Assembly: GCF_000317245.1 (NCBI RefSeq)
Contig: NZ_AJLJ01000194.1
Coordinates: 42,776 to 106,775 of the forward strand
DNA from: Fischerella muscicola SAG 1427-1 = PCC 73103
Lineage (GTDB): Bacteria; Cyanobacteriota; Cyanobacteriia; Cyanobacteriales; Nostocaceae
Reading direction: 5' to 3'
DNA: 64,000 nucleotides
In this document: in pieces, positions 35,692-44,282 of the stretch
How the letters are laid out: each line of letters begins with the position of its first letter
Numbering within the stretch: the first letter of the stretch is position 1
Made by a program: the position numbers and the translations under genes
The notes under the pieces: generated by a model
Seen by the model: the letters and a program-made list of their open reading frames with translations, nothing else
What the model was told of the DNA's origin: nothing
Database searches by the model: none

Positions 35692-38433
35692 TCACAACCT
35701 CGGATCTACAGGTTCACTCTCTAGTGCCAAAATTCCAACGATGCATTCATGGACACGACGTAGAGGTGCGTGATTCACGAAACGTTCCAATGCTTCTACA
35801 CCCAAAGCAAACTCTCGCTTTGCTAAAGACCGCTTGAGTGATAATCCCCGTTGACGCAAACGTTTCATGTTTTCAGGTGTAGAGTACTCCAAGCCATAGA
35901 CAGTTCGCAAATACTCTTGTCCGCGACATTTCACCGCAGGTTGAATGATTCCCTGATTGTTTTTAACAATAAATTGCATTGGTTTAATGACCACACCTTC
36001 ACCACCCATTGCTGTCAGTTCTTCCCACCAACCTACTCCTGCTGCTTCAGTGCTTGAGTCTGTTAAATCTATGACTTTATATGCTGTTAGTGACAGTAAG
36101 CCGGGGTCATGTAGAGCAATGTTTGCTACTTCTTGCATGTGCCATTGGTGGTCTTTGTCGGTGTGGACGGCTGTTTCTGTTGCCAAGATGTGGAAGGGTG
36201 CGAGTCTATAGTCAGAAATCGCCCTCACAGGCCAGCAGTAGCGACGGTAAGCTGTGACATATTTTTCAGCCATCTCGGCTTTTTTTTGATAGTTGGTTAA
36301 TTGTAGAGTCACATCTACACCACGTCGTTCAGCCTTCTCCAATAAGGTGACAGCATCACCTAGAGCAAGACGTGATGCGACGCCAACAGGAGCATATTGT
36401 TCTCGTAATTGTCTTTGAGCTTTACCTGACCAAGGCATTAGTTCACAGTCTAAGCACACCCAGTCAGTCTGAAATTTTTCCCAGAAGCCACTGGCGGTAA
36501 GGCAGGTATTTAAGCGTACCAATAATTCTGTTTCTAGAGTCGGGTCTTCAAAAACTTTTCTGCCTGTACGGGTATAGCAGATACCAATACCTTCATCCAC
36601 TACACCAAAGTGCTTTTTCGCTGCTGTTTCATCCCGACAAACAATTACCACTGCTGGTGAACCCATGTGTTTTTCTTCGCATATGAGTTGTGAAATTCCT
36701 TGGTTACGATAGTAAGTAAAGGCTTGTTCGGGGTGTTCCAAGTAGCCCAAAAATGAGGATGTTCCTACTGGAGATATGGTAGGTGGTAGATAAATTAGCC
36801 ATTTGGGATTGGCTGCAAAACGGCTGATCACCTCTAAAGCTGCGATCGCATTTTCTTCTCGAATTTTAATATTAGGTAGTAAGCGGGTATGAATAATTCG
36901 CTTACTCAATACATCATCAAGATGTAGCACATCATCCCGTTTTTGCAGGGCTGTCATTCCTGTTTTCACAACACCATCTATTGGTTTGGCTGGTTGGGTA
37001 TAAACACGAGCCGCAGGAACACTGACTAATTCCTTTTCTGGATAGCGCAGGGCTGTAAGCTTACCACCAAAAACACAACCTGTGTCAATATTAATAGTGT
37101 TATTCAGCCATTCTGCTGATAGTACAGGCGTATGTCCATAGACGACTATTGCTTTACCCTGGTATTGTGCTGCCCAATTGTAACGGATAGGCAAGCCAAA
37201 CTCGTCTATTTCTCCTGTCGTTTCACCATATAAAGCAAATTCTCTGATTTGAGCCGAGCCTCGTCCCTGATATTCTTGCTTCATCCCAGCGTGAGCAACC
37301 ACGAGCCGACCATCATCAAGGACGTAATGACTCACTAAAGTATCTAAAAATGCTTTCAATTCTTTGGTATGGTGTTCACGCCATTCTTCTGGCAAAGCTT
37401 CTATTTCAGCCAAAGTTTTCTCTAGACCATGGTTAACCTTGACAGTTTTACCCCGTAATTTCCGCAAAAATTTGTTTTCATGATTACCAGGAACACAGAT
37501 ACCTGTCCCCGCCACCACCATATTTCTTACCAATTTCACTGTATCGAGAATACGTGGTCCCCGGTCTATCAAATCACCTAAAAAAACAGCTTTACGTCCT
37601 TCGGGATGGTAGTAGGTAGGAGCATTCCACAGGGAGGGAGGAGTGGGAGGAGTGGGAAGAGACAAGGGAGAGGGGGGAGAAAAGGGAGACAAGGAGGAAA
37701 AATTGCTCCCTTGTCCACGCCACGTGCTACAACGCGGGGAACCCGCGCAACGCAGTGGCTCCCCTTGTCCCCATGTCCCCGCGTCCTCTTGTCCTACTAG
37801 TCCCCCAACTCCTCCTTTGACGTAGCCCAATTTTTCCAATAAAGCTTCTAGTTCATCACAACAACCGTGAATATCACCGATGATGTCAAAAGGGCCGTGT
37901 TCGTATTTGCGGTTATTCCACAGAGGCTGGCGTTCAATTTCTACGGTCTCAATTTCTGCTATAGAATTAAGAATATATACGTAGCGAAAACCTTCTCTTT
38001 CTAATCCGCGTAGAGAACGCCGTAAAAATTGGGTGTGACGCCGCATCACATAGGAAGCAAACTGGCGGTTTGGGCGTTGTTGGTTACGTTCATGACAAAC
38101 TTCTTCAGGTAGGTCGAGAGCGATCGCTACTGGAAAAAAATGATATCTTCGTGCTAATTGCACAAAAATTTTCCGGTCTTCTGGCTGGATATTAGTCGCG
38201 TCAATAACGGTCAGTTTTCCTGCTGTGAGTCGTTTGGCAGTGATCAGTTGTAGTACATCAAAAGCATCTTTGGTAGCAAATTGATTACTCTCATCATCTG
38301 ATACCAATCCCCGGAAGAAATCTGAGGATAAAATCTCAAAAGGTTGAAACAGTCTACGTGCAAAGGTTGATTTGCCGGCGCCAGAAGCACCGATAAGAAC
38401 AACTAAAGAAAGTTCGGGAATAGTTAGTTTCAT
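35692..38433 (-). CDS. pnkp: Polynucleotide kinase-phosphatase-ligase (RNA repair)
   Basis: This is the bacterial three-domain end-healing and sealing enzyme. The N-terminal kinase has GASGAGKSTFAR, the central metallophosphatase has FDIIGDIHGCCDELEALL, FLGDLIDRGP, PGNHENKFLRKL and VVAHAGM, and the C-terminal part has the family's nucleotidyltransferase/ligase region with KRIIHTRLLPNI and GGEGVVIKPMQF. I chose ATG 38433 (MKLTIPELSLVVLIG); an upstream ATG at 38472 would add 13 non-conserved codons. In the family it works with the 2'-O-methyltransferase Hen1, but no hen1 is next to it here. A roughly 60-residue low-complexity insertion (37634-37815) lies inside the phosphatase domain. Confidence 0.93.
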   Translation of the reverse strand: MKLTIPELSLVVLIGASGAGKSTFARRLFQPFEILSSDFFRGLVSDDESNQFATKDAFDVLQLITAKRLTAGKLTVIDATNIQPEDRKIFVQLARRYHFFPVAIALDLPEEVCHERNQQRPNRQFASYVMRRHTQFLRRSLRGLEREGFRYVYILNSIAEIETVEIERQPLWNNRKYEHGPFDIIGDIHGCCDELEALLEKLGYVKGGVGGLVGQEDAGTWGQGEPLRCAGSPRCSTWRGQGSNFSSLSPFSPPSPLSLPTPPTPPSLWNAPTYYHPEGRKAVFLGDLIDRGPRILDTVKLVRNMVVAGTGICVPGNHENKFLRKLRGKTVKVNHGLEKTLAEIEALPEEWREHHTKELKAFLDTLVSHYVLDDGRLVVAHAGMKQEYQGRGSAQIREFALYGETTGEIDEFGLPIRYNWAAQYQGKAIVVYGHTPVLSAEWLNNTINIDTGCVFGGKLTALRYPEKELVSVPAARVYTQPAKPIDGVVKTGMTALQKRDDVLHLDDVLSKRIIHTRLLPNIKIREENAIAALEVISRFAANPKWLIYLPPTISPVGTSSFLGYLEHPEQAFTYYRNQGISQLICEEKHMGSPAVVIVCRDETAAKKHFGVVDEGIGICYTRTGRKVFEDPTLETELLVRLNTCLTASGFWEKFQTDWVCLDCELMPWSGKAQRQLREQYAPVGVASRLALGDAVTLLEKAERRGVDVTLQLTNYQKKAEMAEKYVTAYRRYCWPVRAISDYRLAPFHILATETAVHTDKDHQWHMQEVANIALHDPGLLSLTAYKVIDLTDSSTEAAGVGWWEELTAMGGEGVVIKPMQFIVKNNQGIIQPAVKCRGQEYLRTVYGLEYSTPENMKRLRQRGLSLKRSLAKREFALGVEALERFVNHAPLRRVHECIVGILALESEPVDPRL
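37634..37815. repeat. Repeat-derived insertion inside pnkp phosphatase domain
   Basis: About 182 bp (edges approximate) of tandem GGGAG/GGACAAG-like units and a GC palindrome (CGCGGGGAACCCGCG near 37733-37747). On the gene strand it encodes a Gly/Ser/Pro-rich stretch with SPFSPPSPLSLPTPPTPPS, between EKLGYVK and the conserved YHPEGRKAVFLGD. The reading frame is kept. Confidence 0.75.
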
Positions 38434-38745
38434 AGTTAGTGGTTGGTTACTAATAGTTAGTACGATCGCCAAAACTAGGACTCGTACAGTTGTTGGTGGT
38501 TTTGCTTTACCTTGACCTCCACTCTCCCTTCCTCTTTTCCCCTAATCCCGTAGGGGCTACTGAGTTCTAATTTCCAAGACAGTTAGTTGTCTGAGAACTA
38601 CTCTTCCAAATTTGATATGGGTGTAAGCAAACCAATTTATGCAGTTAAATGCTTTCTTTTGCCGTTAGTTCGATAAATTGCTTTAAAACTGTGTCCAAAA
38701 CAAAGAAGGAACAGTGTTTGTGCGTGAGTTGTCCTATCTTAAAAG

Positions 38746-39705
38746 ATGGGTAGTAGTGTGGTGAGTGATACTGTGTTTTTTAGCGTTGTGATTCCGACAT
38801 ATAATCGCCAGCCGATTTTGTCAAAGTGCCTTAGAGCATTAGAAATACAGCAATTGAGTGCATCTAGTTCAATCGCTGGTTACGAAATTATCTTGGTGGA
38901 TGATGGTTCTACTGATGGCACATTGGAATGGTTGGAGACACACAAAAGTGAGTTTCCCCATGTGCGAACTTTTCAGCAAAACCATCAAGGGCCTGCTGTA
39001 GCGCGGAATTTGGGTGTAGAGAAAGCGCAGGGAGACACTATTATCTTTATAGATAGCGATTTAGTGGTGACAGAGAATTTTCTGCAAGCTCATGCTGAGG
39101 CACTGGCGGAGGGATACTCAAAATTGGGAAGCGATCGCGCCTTTACCTATGGTGCAGTCATTAATACTTGCAATTTTGACGATCCTACCTCTGAGCCATA
39201 CAAAATAACAGATTTTTCTGCCGCTTTTTTTGCAACAGGTAATGTTGCTATTCCTAAGCATTGGTTAGAGAAAGCTGGATTGTTTGATACGAGTTTCCAA
39301 CTTTATGGTTGGGAAGATTTAGAATTAGGCGTGAGGCTGAAAAAACTAGGTTTAACACTGATTAAATGTCCACAGGCATTAGGCTACCATTGGCATCCAC
39401 CCTTTAGCCTAGACCAAATTAAGAGCTTGATTGACAAAGAAATTCAGCGCGGCAAGATGGGAGTTTTGTTTTATCAAAAGCACCCGACTTGGGAAGTGCG
39501 AATGATGATTCAAATGACTTGGTTACATCGCTTACTGTGGGGAATTCTTTCATTAAATGGTGCTTTGAATGAACGGACAATGGCTCCATTTTTGCAATGG
39601 CTGATTAATAAAGGTAAGCCCCAACTGGCTTTAGAAATTGCGCGAATTTTCCTCAATTGGTACAACGTCAAGGGTGTTTATGAAGCGTATGCGGAAGTGA
39701 GGTGA
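38746..39705 (+). CDS. Family 2 glycosyltransferase
   Basis: This 319-residue GT-A enzyme has FFSVVIPTYNRQPILSKC at the N-terminus, EIILVDDGSTDGTLEWL, GPAVARNLGVEKAQGDTIIF and FIDSDLVV, the DXD-like metal-binding motif being DSD. GWEDLELGVRLKKLG is the acceptor-side catalytic block (ED). No membrane segment is evident. It transfers a sugar to an unknown acceptor. It lies immediately upstream of the rpsB operon on the same strand but probably has its own promoter. Confidence 0.9.
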   Translation: MGSSVVSDTVFFSVVIPTYNRQPILSKCLRALEIQQLSASSSIAGYEIILVDDGSTDGTLEWLETHKSEFPHVRTFQQNHQGPAVARNLGVEKAQGDTIIFIDSDLVVTENFLQAHAEALAEGYSKLGSDRAFTYGAVINTCNFDDPTSEPYKITDFSAAFFATGNVAIPKHWLEKAGLFDTSFQLYGWEDLELGVRLKKLGLTLIKCPQALGYHWHPPFSLDQIKSLIDKEIQRGKMGVLFYQKHPTWEVRMMIQMTWLHRLLWGILSLNGALNERTMAPFLQWLINKGKPQLALEIARIFLNWYNVKGVYEAYAEVR

Positions 39706-39859
39706 TTGGGCATGGGGCATGGGGCATTGGGATGGGGCATTGGTTATTCTCCCCACACTCCCCACACTTCCCACACTTCCCACACTCCCTTCCGATCCCC
39801 TTTCCCCGATTCCAAAATATGCTACCCTATTATGGTTCTTTAAAATTCCGCACATCCAG

Positions 39860-39925
39860 GCGTTCGGGTGTTTCCAATAAGGAGATCCACCTGGGTGGAG
39901 GTTTAACCCGAATAGGAGTAAAAAT
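39860..39925 (+). promoter_or_regulatory. Structured 5' leader of rpsB
   Basis: TTCGGGT (39863-39869) pairs with ACCCGAA (39906-39912) and encloses a hairpin TCCAC / GTGGA (39886-39899). The closing stem ends directly at the AGGAG ribosome site (39914-39918), so folding could control S2 translation. S2 autoregulates rpsB-tsf through a leader in other bacteria. Confidence 0.55.
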
Positions 39926-40720
39926 ATGCCAGTAGTTTCTTTGGCTCAGATGATGGAGTCAGGGGTTCATTTTGGTCATCAGACCCGCAGATGGAACCCA
40001 AAAATGTCTCCATACATCTATACCGCCCGCAACGGAGTACATATCATTGACTTGGTGCAAACAGCCCAGTTGATGGAAGAAGCATACACTTATATGCGAT
40101 CGCAAGCCGAACAAGGCAAAAAGTTCCTTTTTGTTGGCACGAAGCGACAAGCAGCAGGTATTATTGCTCAAGAAGCTTCCCGTTGTGGCGCTCACTACAT
40201 TAACCAGCGCTGGTTGGGCGGGATGCTCACTAACTGGGCGACGATCAAAACGCGGGTAGACCGTCTCAAAGATTTGGAACGTCGGGAAGAAAGCGGCGCT
40301 CTTGATTTATTGCCAAAAAAAGAAGCCTCAATGCTACGCCGTGAGTTGGCAAAGCTTCAGAAATATCTGGGCGGCATTAAAACTATGCGGAAAGTCCCCG
40401 ATGTCGTGGTAATTGTAGACCAACGCCGGGAATATAACGCAGTTCAAGAATGCATCAAGCTCGGAATTCCTATTGTGTCTATGTTGGACACAAACTGTGA
40501 CCCAGATGTAGTAGATATTCCCATCCCAGCCAATGATGACGCTATCCGCTCAATTAAACTGATTGTTGGTAAATTGGCGGACGCGATTTATGAAGGTCGT
40601 CATGGTCAGTTGGATGTAGAAGAGGAATACGAAGACTACGAAGGCGCCGAGGAAGAATACGATTACGAAGAAAGCGATTTTTCTGACTCGTTTATTCCCG
40701 ACGAAGAAGAGGAAGAATAA
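39926..40720 (+). CDS. rpsB: 30S ribosomal protein S2
   Basis: Ribosomal protein uS2, 264 residues: [57 protein letters not shown] and [20 protein letters not shown] are diagnostic. The C-terminal 35 residues are extremely acidic ([18 protein letters not shown]), an extension seen in cyanobacterial S2. It has an AGGAG ribosome site and is followed by tsf in the conserved order. Confidence 0.98.
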   Translation: MPVVSLAQMMESGVHFGHQTRRWNPKMSPYIYTARNGVHIIDLVQTAQLMEEAYTYMRSQAEQGKKFLFVGTKRQAAGIIAQEASRCGAHYINQRWLGGMLTNWATIKTRVDRLKDLERREESGALDLLPKKEASMLRRELAKLQKYLGGIKTMRKVPDVVVIVDQRREYNAVQECIKLGIPIVSMLDTNCDPDVVDIPIPANDDAIRSIKLIVGKLADAIYEGRHGQLDVEEEYEDYEGAEEEYDYEESDFSDSFIPDEEEEE

Positions 40721-40851
40721 TTCAGTTACCAGTGAACAGTGAACAGTGAACAGTTACTAGTTGATAATTGATAACTGATAACTGTTCACTGAAAAATACT
40801 CAAAACCCAAGAGCAATTAAAATTGTCAGTCTAAGTAGGAATTGAGGCAAA

Positions 40852-41511
40852 ATGGCGGAAATATCTGCAAAACTCGTCCAGGAGCTACGCCAAAAAACGG
40901 GCGCCGGCATGATGGACTGCAAAAAGGCGCTAAAAGAAAACGATGGTGATTTGGCGAAAGCCGAAGAATGGCTGCGGAAAAAAGGTATTGCTAAAGCCGG
41001 AGCCAAAGCTGATCGGGTGGCGGCGGAAGGACTCGTAGGCAGCTATATCCACACTGGTGGTAGAGTCGGTGTACTTGTAGAAGTTAACTGTGAGACTGAC
41101 TTTGTTGCTCGCCGCGAAGAATTTCAAACCCTCGTGCGGAACATCGCCATGCAAATTGCGGCTTGTCCAAACGTAGAGTATGTGAAAGTGTCAGACATCC
41201 CAGCTGATATCGTCCAAAAGGAAAAAGATATTGAGATGGGACGCGATGACATTTCCAACAAGCCTGATAACGTTAAAGAAAAAATCGTTCAGGGACGCAT
41301 TGAGAAGCGCCTGAAAGAATTGACTCTGATGGATCAGCCTTACATTCGCGATCAAAGCATCACAGTAGAAGAACTGGTAAAACAAGCGATCGCTCAAATT
41401 GGTGAAAATATCCAAGTGCGTCGTTTCGTTCGCTTTGTTCTGGGTGAAGGTATTGAAAAGCAAGAAATAAGCTTTGCAGATGAAGTAGCCGCTCAAACGG
41501 GTGGTAAGTAA
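40852..41511 (+). CDS. tsf: Elongation factor Ts
   Basis: This 219-residue guanine-nucleotide exchange factor for EF-Tu has the N-terminal UBA-like module ([20 protein letters not shown], then [20 protein letters not shown]) and the core [11 protein letters not shown]. The length is that of the short cyanobacterial form. The 131-bp gap after rpsB contains tandem GTGAACA units. A terminator follows. Confidence 0.98.
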   Translation: MAEISAKLVQELRQKTGAGMMDCKKALKENDGDLAKAEEWLRKKGIAKAGAKADRVAAEGLVGSYIHTGGRVGVLVEVNCETDFVARREEFQTLVRNIAMQIAACPNVEYVKVSDIPADIVQKEKDIEMGRDDISNKPDNVKEKIVQGRIEKRLKELTLMDQPYIRDQSITVEELVKQAIAQIGENIQVRRFVRFVLGEGIEKQEISFADEVAAQTGGK

Positions 41512-41588
41512 TTTTAGTTGTTAGTTGTTGGTTTGATAGACAAGTGAATATCAACAGCTAACTACCAACGATTAACTATAATTTTAGG

Positions 41589-41623
41589 ACAGGTCAACTA
41601 TACTTAAGTTGACCTGTTTTTTG
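41589..41623 (+). terminator. Rho-independent terminator of rpsB-tsf
   Basis: ACAGGTCAACT and AGTTGACCTGT form a perfect 11-bp stem around a short loop and are followed by a T-run. Confidence 0.92.
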
Positions 41624-41640
41624 TTGTAATTTAGTAACTT

Positions 41641-41791
41641 GAAAGTGTTTGTTAGTTTTGTTGAAGCGTTTGTTAGATCCGTTTAAGCGATCATTACTAA
41701 ATTTTAAGCATTTGTTAGATCCGTTTAAGCGATCGGTACTAACGTTTAAGCGTTTGTTCTGTTGATGAAAGCTTTCGTTACAAATGCACAA
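41641..41791 (-). repeat. 21-bp-period tandem repeat, open as heptapeptide repeats
   Basis: Imperfect tandem units of about 21 bp (with TTTAAGCG(T/A)T and TTGTTAGATCCG). On the minus strand an open frame from ATG 41791 to 41594 reads heptapeptides: RLNVSTD, RLNGSNK, CLKFSND, RLNGSNK, RFNKTNK. The frame continues into the tsf terminator, so a real protein is doubtful. It follows the NACHT relic by 3 bp on the same strand, so the repeats may be part of the same decayed gene region. Confidence 0.6.
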
Positions 41792-41794
41792 GTT

Positions 41795-41977
41795 TCATAT
41801 CATGTCTCTATTCCCGATATCCTCCTCACCGTGCCATGCATTATAGAAATCTGGGTAGGTCAGATTTTGAGCGCAGTCCCAGATGAGAGAGTAGACTTCT
41901 CCTGTGTTAGTTTCATCTGATAAGCAATTCTTCAAAGCAGTGATAACATCTACTAACTGCAAAATCTCTTTACACAA
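41795..41977 (-). pseudogene. C-terminal relic of a NACHT-type protein
   Basis: The 60 codons read LQLVDVITALKNCLSDETN, then YSLIWDCAQNLTYPDFYNAWH. The block IWDCAQN-YP-FY-AWH is a recurrent C-terminal module of large cyanobacterial NACHT-domain NTPases. No NACHT domain or upstream part is present within the next kilobase, so this is a leftover of a much larger gene. Such proteins are candidates for phage or conflict defence. Confidence 0.5.
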
Positions 41978-42097
41978 TTGTCATCGATACCACAGCAAAA
42001 TCAACCAATGCTAAAACATTCATCCAGAGGACATCAAATTTATAAGTAAAAAATTCTTTTCATTATGAACCGCAAAAAATATTTGCAATACACCTGC

Positions 42098-42760
42098 TCA
42101 ATCAGTCAAAGGCTTTATGTAAAAGTTAAATACATGTCCAAATTTCTGTTCGTCTGATTTATCAGGTACTGAATATTGTACAGTAGATAAAGGACTGAAA
42201 ACGTAAGGTTGAAATTGTTGTAGACTTTGGCATTCCTCGATTACAGGAAAAGGTTTTGCTTCAGGAATATCATTCCATCCAAATACTAAAATTCCTCCTG
42301 GTCGCAAGCATTGAAAACATTGTTGAAATGAAGTTTCTGTGTCTTCCCTATTATTAATACCCCATCCAAAAACTCCGTTATAAACTATCACGTCAAAATA
42401 ATCATTAGTAAAATGATTACTTAGGTTCAAAAACGAATCAACAATGTGTCTTTTAGAACCATATTTTTTTCTAGATTCATCAATTTCTATAGTCCAGTAT
42501 TCTTTATTCTTAAAGTAGCCATTGTAAGGTTTAGTAAACCAATCACAACCGACAAAGAGAATTTTATAGAATTCTCTGCGGCCAATAAAATAAGGGATGA
42601 TAATCTCTTCTAGTACATAGCGATCAGGGGTATTGAGATGTAAACTAAACCCCCGTATCCGACTAACTGAAATTTTATCAAGGAAATTCTGAATCTTGTA
42701 AATTAGGGGTTTTGGGAGGACTGTTTTGAGGAATTTTTTCGGTTGCACAATTAACAGCAT
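42098..42760 (-). CDS. Class I SAM-dependent methyltransferase-like protein
   Basis: This 220-residue protein contains a Rossmann-type methyltransferase core: FYKILFVGCDWFTKPYNGYF in place of the classical GxGxG loop, YWTIEIDESRKKYGSKRHIV (acidic residue at the end of strand 2), DYFDVIVYNGVFGWGINN and FQCLRPGGILVFGWNDIPE (post-motif). The C-terminal tail (QYSVPDKSDEQKFGHVFNFY) is family-like for sugar or lipid methyltransferases. Acceptor unknown. It stands alone. Confidence 0.8.
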   Translation of the reverse strand: MLLIVQPKKFLKTVLPKPLIYKIQNFLDKISVSRIRGFSLHLNTPDRYVLEEIIIPYFIGRREFYKILFVGCDWFTKPYNGYFKNKEYWTIEIDESRKKYGSKRHIVDSFLNLSNHFTNDYFDVIVYNGVFGWGINNREDTETSFQQCFQCLRPGGILVFGWNDIPEAKPFPVIEECQSLQQFQPYVFSPLSTVQYSVPDKSDEQKFGHVFNFYIKPLTD

Positions 42761-43001
42761 TATTACTTACCCAGAGGCTAAAAGTTAGTAACATATTATA
42801 TGACTATTATATTCACAACGCTAGTATGTGATTGATAACTGCGGGTTAAGAATACATTAACTAATAGATTGCACTAAATATTGCAATTTGCTACATCAAC
42901 AAATTGCACTGTTAAATTATTGTTGCAAAGAGAGTTGACTGAGGAAGCTAATGAGGTTTATCGCTTCAGTGGTTTGCTCAGATTAAGTAACAAATTACTC
43001 T

Positions 43002-44201
43002 TTATAATTCTTCGCTTGGTGTGCGACTTGAGGCGACACATATACCCGCAAACACAAATGCGATCGCACTTACCCAAACTCCGATTTCTGGTGTAATTAA
43101 TTGCGATTGGGGAAATACTACCGGAAATAAACCTCCCACCAATGCAAACCCCGCAAAATACATCCCCACTGCTAACCCAGCCCAACGAGGACGTACCAGT
43201 GAAAAAGAAAAGGGAATACCACCGTTGACTATTAAACTAAACCCACATATACCTAGTAAAATTACAGGTACATATGTGCCTAAATACAAACTCATCATTA
43301 AATATATACTAATTACACCAACACCAATCAACATAGCGAGACGATTACCAATTTTGACAGCCAATGCACCTGCTGGTAGAAATGCCAACGCTATGACGAG
43401 ATTAATGATCAACATCATACCGTCAACGTTGTCAGTATTTAAATTTACCTTGAGTAATTTATTCAAAGCATCCATCATTAACCGCGAACCCAAAGCCACG
43501 CCCACACCAGTACCCAAAATCAAAGCTAATGATCGGATAAATTGTCCTGGATTTGTCAATATTTGTACTTCCTCTATAGGTGGATTGGGGGGATGAAACA
43601 ACCGCAGTGTCGCCGCTGCACCTAGAAGAACAAAGGAACCAATGGCAAAGGTAAAAATTGGCCCTAAACCCAAAATAAAGTTACTAGCTACTCCTCTAAA
43701 CGCACCAGCAACTCCACCTACAAAAATAATGACGCTGAGTGCTGAAGGTAACTGTGGTGGAAGTGCGTAGTAAACTAATAATGCAAAGATTGGGCTGCGA
43801 AACACCGTCATTGCTAACGCCCACACTACCAGCATTAAAGGTAACACCCACCTTGTCAGATCTGAAGGTGGTAGAAAAGTAACTATGCAGGGAATAGCAA
43901 TAAACAAAGCCGAGGATAAAATCACTCCCAAGGTAATAAAAGGGAAGCTACTTCCCACCCGATACTTGGCTTGATCGGAAAGCGCCCCCATCAGCGGTTC
44001 CATTAGCACTGCTAAGATATTTTCTAAAATTATGACTCCAACTGCTAACGACTCAGGAAAGCCAAACTCAACCAAAAGTTTAGGCAAGTACAGATTATAA
44101 ATCAACCAGCAGATAACAATTGCTCCCTGTACTCCTGCTAAACTCCAAACTTGCAACCACAAAATTTCTGGCTGAGTAATGATTCCTGTATCTTTTTCCA
44201 T
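43002..44201 (-). CDS. MFS transporter (SLC45/GPH-like)
   Basis: This 399-residue protein has about twelve hydrophobic segments. The first loop, ENILAVLMEPLMGALSDQAK, and the segment VRPRWAGLAVGMYFAGFALVGG are like MFS carriers of the SLC45/sugar type found in cyanobacteria. The substrate is unknown. It is upstream of nothing in the same operon; the NDH-2 gene lies 81 bp upstream on the same strand and may share transcription. Confidence 0.85.
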   Translation of the reverse strand: MEKDTGIITQPEILWLQVWSLAGVQGAIVICWLIYNLYLPKLLVEFGFPESLAVGVIILENILAVLMEPLMGALSDQAKYRVGSSFPFITLGVILSSALFIAIPCIVTFLPPSDLTRWVLPLMLVVWALAMTVFRSPIFALLVYYALPPQLPSALSVIIFVGGVAGAFRGVASNFILGLGPIFTFAIGSFVLLGAAATLRLFHPPNPPIEEVQILTNPGQFIRSLALILGTGVGVALGSRLMMDALNKLLKVNLNTDNVDGMMLIINLVIALAFLPAGALAVKIGNRLAMLIGVGVISIYLMMSLYLGTYVPVILLGICGFSLIVNGGIPFSFSLVRPRWAGLAVGMYFAGFALVGGLFPVVFPQSQLITPEIGVWVSAIAFVFAGICVASSRTPSEEL

Positions 44202-44282
44202 ACTCCATATACTCTGTGCTATTTCACACAGATAGATTCAGATTGCTGAGATTGCTTTCCATAATCCTACAATGGTTGCTGG

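Noticed and set aside
41641..41791. CRISPR-like repeats
   Set aside because: The units are contiguous with a 21-bp period and no unique spacers between them.
43021..43596. 191-codon frame opposite the MFS gene
   Set aside because: It mirrors membrane-segment codons (Thr/Pro/Asn-rich) and has no start context; the MFS reading is clear.
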